Notes: generated from the sequence alone by a model not told the origin. A DNA stretch of 64,000 nt from Sphingomonas yunnanensis (GCF_019898765.1 NZ_JAIOKB010000002.1:186001-250000), one strand, 5' to 3'; shown: positions 46,793-55,821, numbered from the stretch's first letter. Made by a program: numbers and translations.

Positions 46793-46883
46793 GGCTAGGG
46801 CTGGTAACCGATGCGCCGAAGGGTGGGAACCCCGCATGACGGCGACGGGGTCATGCCGGGTAGCGCACGCGCGGCGCGCGGGC

Positions 46884-47720
46884 TTACGCCTCCCGCTTCA
46901 GCCGCGCCGCATGCCAGTCGAGCTGCTCGCCCATGAAGCTCGACACGAAGAGATAGGAATGGTCGTAGCCCGCGCGCATCCGCAGTTCGAGCGGGATGCC
47001 CGCGGCGGCGCAGGCGCGCGTGAGCAGCTCGGGGCGGAGCTGCTCGGCGAGGAAGGCGTCGGCCTCGCCCTGGTCGACCAGCAGCTCGGGCACGCGCGCG
47101 CCGTCCTCGATCAGCGCGACCGCGTCGTGGCGGCGCTTGGCCGCCTCGTCCTCGCCGAGATAAAGGTCGAGCGCCTCGCCCCAGGGCACCTGCGTCGGCG
47201 CGACGATCGGCGCGAAGGCGGAGACCGCGCGGTAGCGGCCCGGGTGGCGCAGCGCCGCGGTCAGCGCGCCGTGCCCGCCCATCGAATGGCCCATGATCGA
47301 CTGGCGCGCCATGTCCGCGGGGAACGCCGCCGCGACCAGCGCGGGCAGATCCGCGGTGACGTAGGACCACATCTTATAGTGAGTCGACCAGGGCGGCTCG
47401 GTGGCGTCGACGTAGAAGCCGGCACCCTTGGCGAAGTCCCAGCGGTCCTCGTCGGGCACGTCGTCGCCGCGCGGGCTGGTGTCGGGCGCGACGAAGATCA
47501 GGCCGTGGCGCGCGCAGTGCGCGCGATACTCGCCCTTGTCGGTCACGTTGGCGTGGGTGCAGGTCAGCCCGGAGAGGTACCAGACGACCGGCAGCCTCGC
47601 GCCGGGCGCGTGGTCGGGGACGTAGACCGAGAAGGTCATGTCGGTGCCGGTCGCGTCGCTGCGGTGGCGGTAGACGCCCTGCGTGCCGCCGTGCGCGCGC
47701 GCGGTCGAGACGGTCTCCAT
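46884..47720 (-). CDS. fghA: S-formylglutathione hydrolase
   Basis: The 278-residue esterase has the nucleophile elbow SIMGHSMGGHGALTAAL, the N-terminal VVWYLSGLTCTHANVTDKGE segment and the C-terminal RAGYDHSYLFVSSF with the catalytic His. An AAGGAGC site precedes the ATG. It hydrolyses S-formylglutathione to formate and glutathione, the second step after FrmA. It follows the VOC gene by 15 bp. Confidence 0.94.
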   Translation of the reverse strand: METVSTARAHGGTQGVYRHRSDATGTDMTFSVYVPDHAPGARLPVVWYLSGLTCTHANVTDKGEYRAHCARHGLIFVAPDTSPRGDDVPDEDRWDFAKGAGFYVDATEPPWSTHYKMWSYVTADLPALVAAAFPADMARQSIMGHSMGGHGALTAALRHPGRYRAVSAFAPIVAPTQVPWGEALDLYLGEDEAAKRRHDAVALIEDGARVPELLVDQGEADAFLAEQLRPELLTRACAAAGIPLELRMRAGYDHSYLFVSSFMGEQLDWHAARLKREA

Positions 47721-47735
47721 GCTTGCTCCTTCCGC

Positions 47736-48119
47736 TCAGGCGACGCGATACATCGCGCAGACCTTGTTGCCCGCGGGGTCGCGCAGATAGGCGAGGTACA
47801 GCTCGCGCCCGCCGGTGGCGTGACGCACGCCCGGGGGCGCCTCGATCGCGGTGCCGCCGCTCGCCACGCCCGCGGCGTGCCACGCCTCGACCTGGCCGGG
47901 CGAGGTCGCGCGGAAGCCGAGCGTGCCGCCGTTGGCGCGGCTGGCGGGCTGGCCGTCGATCGGGCGCGTGATCAGGAAGCGGCCGCCGTCGTGCGCGTAG
48001 ACCAGCCGCCCCCATTCATCGATCACACCCGGCGCCGCGCCGAGCGCGCCGAGGGTCGCGTCGTAGAAGGTCCGGGCGGCGGCGATGTCGTCGGTGCCGA
48101 GCATGACGTGGCTGAACAT
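47736..48119 (-). CDS. VOC family protein
   Basis: The protein is 127 residues from the ATG at 48119; the frame extends upstream into the repeat without homology. It is a single glyoxalase/bleomycin-resistance fold: MFSHVMLGTDDIAAARTFYD, RFLITRPIDGQ, ATSPGQVEAWHAAGVASGG and YLAYLRDPAGNKVCAMYRV. It lies between frmA and fghA, so a link to glutathione adducts or aldehydes is likely. Relatives are often annotated as lactoylglutathione lyase-like, but activity is unproven. Confidence 0.88.
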   Translation of the reverse strand: MFSHVMLGTDDIAAARTFYDATLGALGAAPGVIDEWGRLVYAHDGGRFLITRPIDGQPASRANGGTLGFRATSPGQVEAWHAAGVASGGTAIEAPPGVRHATGGRELYLAYLRDPAGNKVCAMYRVA

Positions 48120-48130
48120 GGTCTCTCTCC

Positions 48131-48270
48131 CAAGATCCTCCCCGCTCGCGGGGAGGGGACCGCCGGCCGCAGGCCGGTGGTGGAGGGGGCTCGCCACGCA
48201 GCGCAGCGCTCGCGGAAAACCCCCTCCACCAGCCTGCGGCTGGTCCCCCTCCCCGTGCCGGGGAGGATCT
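48131..48270. repeat. Long GC-rich hairpin repeat between frmA and the VOC gene
   Basis: The element runs from CCTCCCCGCTCGCGGGGAGG through GGCCGCAGGCCGGTGGTGGA to the inverted half with CCACCAGCCTGCGGCTGG and CTCCCCGTGCCGGGGAGGA. It sits inside an apparent operon and could reduce or process read-through. It is related to the element at about 33372-33575. Confidence 0.75.
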
Positions 48271-48277
48271 TCGTCCG

Positions 48278-49384
48278 TCAATACACCACCACGCTGCGGA
48301 TGCTCTCGCCGGCGTGCATCAGGTCGAAGCCCTTGTTGATCTCGTCGAGGCTCAGCCGGTGCGTGATCATCGGGTCGATCTGGATCATCCCGTCCATGTA
48401 CCAGTCGACGATCTTGGGCACGTCGGTGCGCCCGCGCGCGCCGCCGAACGCGGTGCCCTTCCATACTCGACCGGTGACGAGCTGGAACGGGCGCGTCGCG
48501 ATCTCCTTGCCCGCCTCGGCGACGCCGATGACGATCGACTCGCCCCAGCCGCGGTGCGCGCTCTCCAGCGCCTGGCGCATGACGACGGTGTTGCCGGTGC
48601 AGTCGAAGGTATAGTCGCCGCCGCCGTCGGTCAGCGCGACCAGGTGCGGGACGATCTCGCCGACGTCCCGCGGGTTGACGAAGTCGGTCATGCCGAAGCG
48701 ACGCCCCCAGTCCTCCCGGTCGGGGTTGATGTCGACGCCGATGATACGGTGCGCGCCCGCCAGCTTGGCGCCCTGGATCACGTTGAGCCCGATCCCGCCG
48801 AGCCCGAACACGATCACGGTCGCGCCCGGCTCGACCTTGGCGGTGTTGACCACCGCGCCCACCCCGGTGGTGACGCCGCAGCCGATGTAGCAGCTCGTGT
48901 CGAACGGTGCGTCAGGGCGGATCTTGGCGACCGCGATCTCGGGCAGGACGGTGAAGTTCGAGAAGGTCGAGCAGCCCATGTAATGGTAGATCGGCTGGCC
49001 CTTGTAGCTGAAGCGCGTGGTGCCGTCGGGCATCAGCCCCTTGCCCTGGGTCGCGCGGATCGCGGTGCACAGGTTGGTCTTGCCCGACAGGCACGACTTA
49101 CACTGGCGGCACTCGGGCGTGTACAGCGGGATGACATGGTCGCCCGGTACCACGCTGGTGACGCCGGCGCCCACCTCGCGCACCACGCCGCAACCCTCGT
49201 GGCCGAGCACGCTGGGGAACAGCCCCTCGCTGTCGAGCCCGTCGAGCGTGTAGGCGTCGGTGTGGCAGATGCCGGTGGCCATGATCTCGACCAGCACCTC
49301 GCCGGCCTTCGGCCCCTCGAGGTCGAGCTCGACGATCTCGAGCGGCCGCTTGGCCTCGAACGCGACGGCGGCGCGGGTCTTCAT
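48278..49384 (-). CDS. frmA: S-(hydroxymethyl)glutathione dehydrogenase, class III alcohol dehydrogenase
   Basis: The 368-residue zinc enzyme has the catalytic zinc ligands in [11 protein letters not shown] and GHEGCGVV, the four structural Cys in [16 protein letters not shown], and the Rossmann motif [18 protein letters not shown]3-specific segments such as [20 protein letters not shown] and [10 protein letters not shown] are present. It oxidises S-hydroxymethylglutathione to S-formylglutathione with NAD. It starts the formaldehyde detoxification unit. Confidence 0.95.
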   Translation of the reverse strand: MKTRAAVAFEAKRPLEIVELDLEGPKAGEVLVEIMATGICHTDAYTLDGLDSEGLFPSVLGHEGCGVVREVGAGVTSVVPGDHVIPLYTPECRQCKSCLSGKTNLCTAIRATQGKGLMPDGTTRFSYKGQPIYHYMGCSTFSNFTVLPEIAVAKIRPDAPFDTSCYIGCGVTTGVGAVVNTAKVEPGATVIVFGLGGIGLNVIQGAKLAGAHRIIGVDINPDREDWGRRFGMTDFVNPRDVGEIVPHLVALTDGGGDYTFDCTGNTVVMRQALESAHRGWGESIVIGVAEAGKEIATRPFQLVTGRVWKGTAFGGARGRTDVPKIVDWYMDGMIQIDPMITHRLSLDEINKGFDLMHAGESIRSVVVY

Positions 49385-49495
49385 GGGGTGGCCTCTCTGT
49401 CTTAAAGATCGGCTGCGTCTCTATGCCGCGGGCGCGGCGGCTTCAACCGTCGTGGCACCCTTCTGCCCCGCGCCGCGCGCCGCTACACCGCTGTC

Positions 49496-50641
49496 ATGAC
49501 TGACACCCCCCGCCCCCTCGCCGGCCTGCGCGTGCTCGAGCTGGCGCGCATCCTCGCCGGCCCCTGGGCGGGGCAGCTGCTCGCCGATCTCGGCGCCGAC
49601 GTGATCAAGGTCGAGCGCCCCGGCGAGGGCGACGATACGCGTCACTGGGGGCCGCCCTTCGTCCGCGGGGAGGACGGCAGCGACCTGTCGGCGGCCTATT
49701 ACCACGCCTGCAACCGCGGCAAGCGCTCGGTCGCGGTCGATATCGCCACGCCCGCGGGCCAGGCGCGCGTCGCCGCGCTCGCCGCGGGCGCCGACGTGGT
49801 GATCGAGAATTACAAGCTCGGCGGGCTGGTCAAATACGGGCTCGACGCGGCGACGCTGCGCGCGCGTCACCCGCGGCTGATCGTCTGCTCGATCACCGGC
49901 TTCGGCCAGACCGGGCCGTACGCGGCGCGCGCCGGCTATGACTTCATCGTCCAGGGGATGGGCGGGATGATGTCGATCACCGGCGAGCCCGACGGCCCGC
50001 CGCAGAAGACCGGGGTGGCCACCGCCGACCTGTTCACCGGCGTCTATGCCACCGTCGCGATCCTCGCCGCGCTGCACGCGCGCGCCAGCACAGGCGCGGG
50101 CACGCACATCGACATGGCGCTGCTCGACACGCAGGTGGGGGTGCTCGCCAACCAGGCGCTCAACTGGATGGTCGGCGGCGCGGTGCCGCGCCGCATGGGC
50201 AACGGCCACGCCAATCTCGCGCCCTACCAGAGCTTCCCGACGAGCGACGGCGACCTGATCGTGGCGGTGGGCAACGACCGCCAGTTCGCGCGGCTGTGCG
50301 CGGTACTCGCGGTCCCGGCGCTGGCGGCGGACGCGCGCTTCGCGACCAACCCGGCGCGCGTGGCGAACCGCGCCGCGCTGCTGCCGGTGCTGATCGGGCG
50401 CACGCTGACGTGGACGAGCGCCGCGCTGCTTACCGCGCTAAAGGCGGCGGGGGTGCCGGTCGGTCCGGTCAACCGCATCGACGAGGTGTTCGCCGACCCG
50501 CAGGTGGTCGCGCGCGGGATGCGCCTGCTGGTGGAGGGGCTGCCCGGCCTCGCGACGCCGATCGTCTACGATGGCGCGCGGGTGGTCGCCGAACGCGCGA
50601 GCCCGCGGCTGGGCGAGCATGAGGAGGCGGAGTGGCGGTAA
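49496..50641 (+). CDS. CaiB/BaiF family CoA transferase
   Basis: The 381-residue protein begins LAGLRVLELARILAGPWAGQ, with DLGADVIKVERPGEGDDTR and NRGKRSVAVD, all family III signatures. The catalytic Asp is expected in HIDMALLDTQVG. It moves CoA between acyl-CoAs and carboxylic acids; the substrate is not evident. It is divergent from frmA across a 111-bp gap. Confidence 0.9.
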   Translation: MTDTPRPLAGLRVLELARILAGPWAGQLLADLGADVIKVERPGEGDDTRHWGPPFVRGEDGSDLSAAYYHACNRGKRSVAVDIATPAGQARVAALAAGADVVIENYKLGGLVKYGLDAATLRARHPRLIVCSITGFGQTGPYAARAGYDFIVQGMGGMMSITGEPDGPPQKTGVATADLFTGVYATVAILAALHARASTGAGTHIDMALLDTQVGVLANQALNWMVGGAVPRRMGNGHANLAPYQSFPTSDGDLIVAVGNDRQFARLCAVLAVPALAADARFATNPARVANRAALLPVLIGRTLTWTSAALLTALKAAGVPVGPVNRIDEVFADPQVVARGMRLLVEGLPGLATPIVYDGARVVAERASPRLGEHEEAEWR

Positions 50642-50646
50642 GCCTG

Positions 50647-50798
50647 CATTCCTCCCCGCTCGTGGGGAGGCGGACCTCGCCTAAGGGGCGTGGCGGCGGG
50701 GGGGGGGGGGGGGGCACACACGATGTCGCCTGGGGAGAGCTCCCTCCACTACCAACCTACGTCCGGCGATACCCCTCCCCGCCAAGCGGGGAGGACTT
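50647..50798. repeat. Degraded GC-rich repeat with a 17-G tract
   Basis: The unit begins CCTCCCCGCTCGTGGGGAGG and ends near CCCCTCCCCGCCAAGCGGGG, as in the other long hairpin repeats. Positions 50698-50714 are 17 consecutive G. No gene is visible. Confidence 0.7.
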
Positions 50799-50801
50799 AC
50801 T

Positions 50802-51014
50802 TCAGGCCCGCGGCGGCACACCCGCGCGAGTCGCGCGATGGCGGTCATAAGCCTTCTTGGCCACATAGGCGCCGCCCAGCGCCATGCCGAGCGGTCCCAT
50901 CCTGGTGACCGCACGGGTCGCGAGTGCGCCGACCATCGCGCCGCCGACGCCGCCGCGGCCGTCGCGCCGGTCGAGTTCGCGCCCGAGCAGCGCGCCAATG
51001 ATGGTCCTGATCAT
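50802..51014 (-). CDS. Small glycine-rich membrane protein (70 residues)
   Basis: The 70-residue protein starts at the ATG at 51014, overlapping the upstream gene's stop by 4 bp (ATGA). The N-terminus is IIGALLGRELDRRDGRGG, then a Gly/Ala-rich hydrophobic stretch (VGGAMVGALATRAVTRMG, MALGGAYVAKKAYD). Glycine-zipper-like spacing suggests a small membrane or envelope protein. I do not recognise a family. Confidence 0.65.
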   Translation of the reverse strand: MIRTIIGALLGRELDRRDGRGGVGGAMVGALATRAVTRMGPLGMALGGAYVAKKAYDRHRATRAGVPPRA

Positions 51015-51223
51015 GACTTTACCTTTTCCGAGATGGCGTCGCCGAGCGTCTCCACCCCCTTCAGCACGCCCCAGCCGATCACGTAGGTGAACGCGACGGG
51101 CAGGACGAGCTTGAGGACATTGGCGGTAATCGCGCCGTAGAGCGCCCCATCCGCCGCGCTGTCGTCGCCCGACATGGCGTCGATCGCGCCGCCGATCAGC
51201 GCGCCGATGGTGGTGGCACCCAT
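51011..51223 (-). CDS. Small membrane protein (70 residues), partner of the downstream gene
   Basis: The 70-residue protein starts at the ATG at 51223; the frame is open upstream through a repeat and that part is not protein-like. It has a Gly-rich N-terminus (TTIGALIGGAIDAMSG), an acidic centre (GDDSAADG), a hydrophobic helix (LKLVLPVAFTYVIGWGVL) and a charged C-terminal helix. The coupling and equal length suggest a two-protein unit with the downstream gene. Function is unknown. Confidence 0.65.
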   Translation of the reverse strand: MGATTIGALIGGAIDAMSGDDSAADGALYGAITANVLKLVLPVAFTYVIGWGVLKGVETLGDAISEKVKS

Positions 51224-51279
51224 GTGGATAAACCCTCGTCGTTGCGCTGCATCAATGCTGCGCGGCGACGGCGGTTCCT

Positions 51280-51372
51280 TGTGTCGCACACGAGCGCGCG
51301 CGCAGGCGGGAGCCCAGGGCCGCAAGCGGCGGCTCACGCGGGTCTCGGCCCCTGCGTCCGCAGGAGCACGAG
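51280..51372. repeat. Palindromic repeat of the GGAGCCCAGGG subtype
   Basis: The unit contains GCAGGCGGGAGCCCAGGGCC and later CCCCTGCGTCCGCAGGAGCA, closely resembling the element at 16268-16350. It lies between flgL and the small membrane protein genes. Confidence 0.6.
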
Positions 51373-51388
51373 GGCCGCGACCGCGCGA

Positions 51389-52288
51389 TCAGCGCAGGTA
51401 GGTGAACAGCGACAGCTGCGATAGCTTGGAGAAGCTCGCCTGGGTCGCCGACAGGATCGTCATCGTCTTGGACAGCTCGGTGTACGCCTGGGTGACGTCG
51501 GTGTCCTCCAGCGTCGAGCGCAGCTCGGCGCGGTCCACGCTGGCGTTGGTCAGCAGGTTCTGCTGCAGGTCGACCCGCGCCGCGCGCGCGCCGACGGAGG
51601 CCTGCACGGTCGAGACCTGGTCGCTCGCGGTCTTGAGCGAGTCGATCGCGGCGCGCGCCTTCTCGCCGGTCGGCTCGCCCGCCTGCAACGCGGTGGCGAG
51701 CGCCGACAGCATCGCCAGCGTGTCGCCCTTGCCGGAATTGAAGATGCGCGCCGAGGTCTCGGTCGGCTGGATCGACAGGCCGTTCTCGCCGATCGGCACC
51801 TCCGACAGGCTGGGCGCGGTATTGTAGGTGAAGGTGCCGTCCTTGTTGTCGATCACCGCGGGCGTGCCCGCCGCGCTGCCGAACAGGGGCTGGCCGCGCA
51901 GGTCGTTGGTGTTGCCGAGCGAGACCAACGTGGCGATCACCGACTGGAGCTGATCGCCGATCACCTTGCGGTCGGACGCGCCGAGTGTGTCGGTGGCGGC
52001 GTTGTTCACCAGCTCGGTGGCGCGCTGCATCTGCTCGGTGATCGAGCCCATCGTGCCGTCGGCCTGCTTGAGCAGCGAGCCCGCGAGGTCGAGGTTGGTC
52101 TTGAACGCGCCCGCGTCGGCGTCCTTGCGGTCGAACTCGGCGAGCTGCTGCGCCACCGCGACATTCTCGGACGGCGAGCTGATCTTCTTGCCGGTGGCGA
52201 TCTGGGTCTGCAGCTTGGTCGCGGTCGCCATCAGCGCGCCCATCCGGGCGGCGGAGCGATCGTAGAGGAGGTTGCTGGAGATCTGCAT
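51389..52288 (-). CDS. flgL: Flagellar hook-filament junction protein FlgL
   Basis: The 299-residue protein has flagellin-like coiled-coil ends: an N-terminal MQISSNLLYDRSAARMGALM, TQIATGKKISSPSENV, and a C-terminal DVTQAYTELSKTMTILSATQ. It forms the junction between hook and filament together with FlgK. It lies 6 bp after flgK at the end of the leftward flg cluster. Confidence 0.9.
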   Translation of the reverse strand: MQISSNLLYDRSAARMGALMATATKLQTQIATGKKISSPSENVAVAQQLAEFDRKDADAGAFKTNLDLAGSLLKQADGTMGSITEQMQRATELVNNAATDTLGASDRKVIGDQLQSVIATLVSLGNTNDLRGQPLFGSAAGTPAVIDNKDGTFTYNTAPSLSEVPIGENGLSIQPTETSARIFNSGKGDTLAMLSALATALQAGEPTGEKARAAIDSLKTASDQVSTVQASVGARAARVDLQQNLLTNASVDRAELRSTLEDTDVTQAYTELSKTMTILSATQASFSKLSQLSLFTYLR

Positions 52289-52294
52289 GACGGC

Positions 52295-53632
52295 TTACCT
52301 GATCTCGAGGATCGACTGGAAGGTCTCGCGCGCGACCTGGATCACGCGGCTGGACGCCTGATAGGCCTGCTGGAAGCGGACGAGGTCGACCGCCTCCGAG
52401 TCGAGGTTGACCCCCGAGGCCTCGGACCGCGCGGTCACCGCGCCGTCGTAGATCGCGGTCTGCGCGTCGCCCACCAGCCGGCGCTGCTTGAGCGTCGCGG
52501 CATTGTCGGTGGTGAGCGCCTGGACCTTGCTCTCGAACTGGTTGCCGGTGCGCAGCGACGCGAGCGCGGCGAGGTTGGACGAGTCGCGCGCGCCGCCGCC
52601 GGTCTTGGCCGCGGCGATCTGGCTGCCGTCGGTCAGCGCCACCTTGAAGTCGGCGGGGTCGCTGGTGTTGGCGAAGAAGGGCTGGCCCTGCGCGCCGGTG
52701 AGATCCTGCCCCTGCTTCTGCAGGTCGTTGACGCCGGTGGTCAGGTCGGTGGCGATCGCGCCGAGCTGGTCGCGCGTGGCGGCGATCCGCTGCGCGCCCT
52801 CGATCATGCCCGCCAGCGCCCCGCCCTCGGGGTTGGCCTGGATCGCGACACCGCTCGGCTTGAGCACGTTGAGCACCGCGTTGCCGCCGGTGCGCGCGTA
52901 GCTCATCTCGCTGGCCTCGCGCGGATCGACCAGCACGGGGCCGTTGCTGGCGCCGGCGCGGACGGTGGCACGGCCGAAGTCGTCGATCTGGACGTCGACC
53001 TCGGTCAGCGCGCTCATCTGCGTGAGCAGGTCGTCGCGCTGGTCCGCCAGCCCCGCCGCGGCGGACGAGCCCGGCTGCGACTTGACGATGCCCTGGTTGA
53101 CCTTGAGCAGCGCCTGGCCCAGCCGGTTGAGCTCGCCGACGGTCTGCTGCGCCTTGGTGTCGAGCTCGGCCATGCCGTCGTCGAGCGCCTTGGCGGTGAC
53201 CTTGAACGAATCAGCCAGCGTCGCCGCGCTGCCCAGCATGCCGGCGCGCAACGCGCTCGAGGTCGGCTCGGCCTGGAGCGCGGTGCTCGCCGCGAAGAAG
53301 CCGGTGAGGTTGGTCGACAGCGCGCCGCCCGTCATCGCGCCCTCGATCCGCTCGAGCCACACGGTGCTCGCCTCGGTCTTCTTCGCGTCCGAGCTGGCGC
53401 TGCGCACCGAGGCTTCGAGATAGGGGCTGCCGTTGCGCGCGATCCCGTCGACCACCGCGCCCATGCCGTTGAGCGACGAGTTGAAGCCGTTGCTCGCCTG
53501 CACCTCGCGGATCGTCGCGCTGCGCCGCACGTAGGACGCGTTGCCGGCGTTGGCGATGTTCTCCGACGTCGTCGTCAGCGCGGTCTGGTACGCGCGGACG
53601 CCCGAAGCGCCGATGGAGAGCAGATCACTCAT
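52295..53632 (-). CDS. flgK: Flagellar hook-associated protein FlgK
   Basis: The 445-residue protein starts MSDLLSIGASGVRAYQTALT, with TTSENIANAGNASYVRRSAT, the rod/hook N-terminal motif. The C-terminus has the FlgK-type GVNLDSEAVDLVRFQQAYQA segment. Its start overlaps the flgJ stop by 4 bp. Confidence 0.93.
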   Translation of the reverse strand: MSDLLSIGASGVRAYQTALTTTSENIANAGNASYVRRSATIREVQASNGFNSSLNGMGAVVDGIARNGSPYLEASVRSASSDAKKTEASTVWLERIEGAMTGGALSTNLTGFFAASTALQAEPTSSALRAGMLGSAATLADSFKVTAKALDDGMAELDTKAQQTVGELNRLGQALLKVNQGIVKSQPGSSAAAGLADQRDDLLTQMSALTEVDVQIDDFGRATVRAGASNGPVLVDPREASEMSYARTGGNAVLNVLKPSGVAIQANPEGGALAGMIEGAQRIAATRDQLGAIATDLTTGVNDLQKQGQDLTGAQGQPFFANTSDPADFKVALTDGSQIAAAKTGGGARDSSNLAALASLRTGNQFESKVQALTTDNAATLKQRRLVGDAQTAIYDGAVTARSEASGVNLDSEAVDLVRFQQAYQASSRVIQVARETFQSILEIR

Positions 53633-53970
53633 TCCACCGGCGTGCCATGATTCCCGTTAAGATCCGGTTGAGATTGCGCGAGAAACTTGCTCATCGCGGC
53701 GCCGATGCCGATCGGTTTGTGCGTCGCCATCTCCTGCACCACCTTCTGGTCCGACATGTCTTGGAAGGTGGTGAGCGCCTTGCTGTCGAACAGAGGGTCG
53801 GCGAGCTTCGCCTGGCGCATCGACTTCAGCATCATGCCGGTGAAGACCGATTCGAACTGCTGCGCGGCCTTGTCGAGGTTGGTCTTGGTCGCGGCGCGGC
53901 TGAGGCCGGTGTCGAGCCCGGTCTTGCCGGTGATCGCGACGCCCACGTTGTTGACGGGTGAGTCGCCCAT
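53629..53970 (-). CDS. flgJ: Rod-binding protein, FlgJ N-terminal domain only
   Basis: The 113-residue protein contains the FlgJ rod-binding domain (AAQQFESVFTGMMLKSMRQAK, DPLFDSKALTTFQDM, MATHKPIGIGAAMSKF) but no muramidase domain. In gammaproteobacteria FlgJ carries a C-terminal peptidoglycan hydrolase; here a separate transglycosylase gene begins at 63402 and may serve that role. The start shares TGATG with the flgI stop. Confidence 0.88.
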   Translation of the reverse strand: MGDSPVNNVGVAITGKTGLDTGLSRAATKTNLDKAAQQFESVFTGMMLKSMRQAKLADPLFDSKALTTFQDMSDQKVVQEMATHKPIGIGAAMSKFLAQSQPDLNGNHGTPVE

Positions 53971-55070
53971 CAGAGCACCACCAGCTCGGCCTTGAGCGCG
54001 CCGGCCTCCTTGAGCGCCTCCAGGATCGCCACGAGATCGGCCGGGCTCGCGCCGATCGCATTCACCGCCTTGACCACGTCGGCCAGCTTGGGCCCCGGAT
54101 TGAGCAGGAACATCGGCTTCTTCTCCTCCGAGACCTGGACATTGGAGCGGTTCTCCAGCGCGGTCTGGCCCTGGCTGAGCGGCGCGGGCTGGCTGACGCG
54201 CTGGCTCTCGTCGATGCGGACGGTCAGCTTGCCGTGGGTCACCGCCGCCGCGCCGACTCGCACCGCCGAGTTGATCACCACCGTGCCGGTGCGCGCGTTG
54301 ACGATCACCTTGGCGGGCGGCTCGGCCGAGGCGACGTCGAGATTCTCGATCTCGCTCATCAGCGTGGCACGGACGTCCGCGCCGGTCGGCGCGCGCACCG
54401 CGACCGACACCGCGTCGATCGCCTGCGCCACGCCCGCGCCGAACTTGCGGTTGATCGAGGCGGCGACGTTCTGCGCGGTGGTGAAGTCGGCGCGCTGGAG
54501 ATTGTAGGTGACGAAGGGCGTGTCGGCGAAGCCGGTCGCGACCGCGCGCTCCACCGTCGCGCCCTCCGGGATGCGGCCGGTCGAGGGAATGTTGACGACG
54601 ATCTTGGAGCCGTCCGCGCCCTCGGCGCCGAGCCCGCCGACCGCGAGATTGCCCTGCGCCATCGCGTAGACCTGGCCGTCGGCGCCGAGCAACGGAGTCA
54701 GCACCAGGCTGCCGCCGCGCAGGGACTTGGCCTTGCCCATCGAGGCGACGGTGATGTCGATCCGCTGGCCGGGCTTGGCGAAGGCGGGCAGCTCGGCGGT
54801 GATCAGCACCACCGCGGCGTTCTTGAGCCCCGGGTTGACGCCCGCGGGCAGCTGGAGGCCGAAGCGCGACGCCACCGCCTTCACCGACTGGACGGTATAG
54901 TCGAGATTGTCGTCGCCGGTGCCGGGCAGGCCGACCACCACGCCATAGCCGGTCAGCTGGTTGGCGCGGATGCCCTGGAAGCCGCCGAGATCCTTGATCC
55001 GGTCGGCGTGGGCGGGGCCGGCGATGGCGGCGGCGAGCGCGGCGAGCGCGAGGAGCAGCTGGCGGATCAT
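53970..55070 (-). CDS. flgI: Flagellar P-ring protein FlgI
   Basis: The protein is 366 residues from the ATG at 55070. A signal peptide (MIRQLLLALAALAAAIAGPAHA) precedes DRIKDLGGFQGIRANQLTGY, GVVVGLPGTGDDNLD and a C-terminal LADVVKAVNAIGASPADLVAILEALKEAGAL split over the last 45 residues. It forms the P ring around the rod in the periplasm. It is coupled to flgH by a TGATG junction. Confidence 0.95.
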   Translation of the reverse strand: MIRQLLLALAALAAAIAGPAHADRIKDLGGFQGIRANQLTGYGVVVGLPGTGDDNLDYTVQSVKAVASRFGLQLPAGVNPGLKNAAVVLITAELPAFAKPGQRIDITVASMGKAKSLRGGSLVLTPLLGADGQVYAMAQGNLAVGGLGAEGADGSKIVVNIPSTGRIPEGATVERAVATGFADTPFVTYNLQRADFTTAQNVAASINRKFGAGVAQAIDAVSVAVRAPTGADVRATLMSEIENLDVASAEPPAKVIVNARTGTVVINSAVRVGAAAVTHGKLTVRIDESQRVSQPAPLSQGQTALENRSNVQVSEEKKPMFLLNPGPKLADVVKAVNAIGASPADLVAILEALKEAGALKAELVVL

Positions 55071-55813
55071 CAGAACGGGCTCACGACCTGGAAGAAGCGG
55101 GACAGCCAGCCCTGCCGGCTGGAACGCGCGACGTCGCCCTTGCCGGTATAGGCGATCTGCGCGTCGGCGACGCGGGTGGAGGGCACGCGATTGTCGCGGT
55201 CGACGTCGGCGGTGCGGACGATACCCTTGATCTGGACGAACTCGTCGCCGCGGTTGAGCGTCACCCGCTTCTGCCCGCGCACCAGCATCGTGCCGTTGGG
55301 ATAGACCTCGGCGACGGTGACCGAGACCTCGCCGGAGAGCGAGTTGGCCTGGTCCGCGGTGCCGGTGCCGTTGAAGCCGCGCTTGCCGCTCGAGCCGACG
55401 TCGGTGCCGCTGACGATCCCGCCGAGCGGGCCGGTCGACGGCGGGGTGAGCGAGAAGCTGCCGTCCGAGGCGAGCTTGGACGAGGACGACTTGGAGGCGG
55501 CGGTCCGCTCCACCAGCACGATCGTCAGCGGGTCGCCGACGCGGCGCGCGCGCCAGCCCTCGTAGAGCGCGGCATAGCCGTCCGAGACCTGGAAGATCGC
55601 GCCGTTGGCGGCGGGCGGCGCGGGCGGCTGCGCCGGCGCGTGCACCGCGGAGAAATCCTCCGCCGGCTTCTTCTTGAGCACCTTGCCGAGCAGCCCGGCG
55701 TGCGCGGGCGCGGGCACCAGCGCGGCGGCGGCGAGCGCGCCCAGCGCGGCGCACAGGGCGGCACTGCGGGCGACGCGCGCGCGGTGGCGGCGGAGGAGGG
55801 AGCGTCGAATCAT
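55070..55813 (-). CDS. flgH: Flagellar L-ring protein FlgH without a lipobox
   Basis: The 247-residue protein has FlgH motifs: YAALYEGWRARRVGDPLTIVL, GTGTADQANSLSGEVSVTV, VRGQKRVTLNRGDEFVQIKG and DVARSSRQGWLSRFF. FlgH is normally an outer-membrane lipoprotein. Here the signal peptide ends PAPAHAG and the only Cys (Cys21, preceded by AAL) is not in a lipobox, so cleavage by signal peptidase I is predicted. Confidence 0.92.
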   Translation of the reverse strand: MIRRSLLRRHRARVARSAALCAALGALAAAALVPAPAHAGLLGKVLKKKPAEDFSAVHAPAQPPAPPAANGAIFQVSDGYAALYEGWRARRVGDPLTIVLVERTAASKSSSSKLASDGSFSLTPPSTGPLGGIVSGTDVGSSGKRGFNGTGTADQANSLSGEVSVTVAEVYPNGTMLVRGQKRVTLNRGDEFVQIKGIVRTADVDRDNRVPSTRVADAQIAYTGKGDVARSSRQGWLSRFFQVVSPF

Positions 55814-55821
55814 GTGCGATT

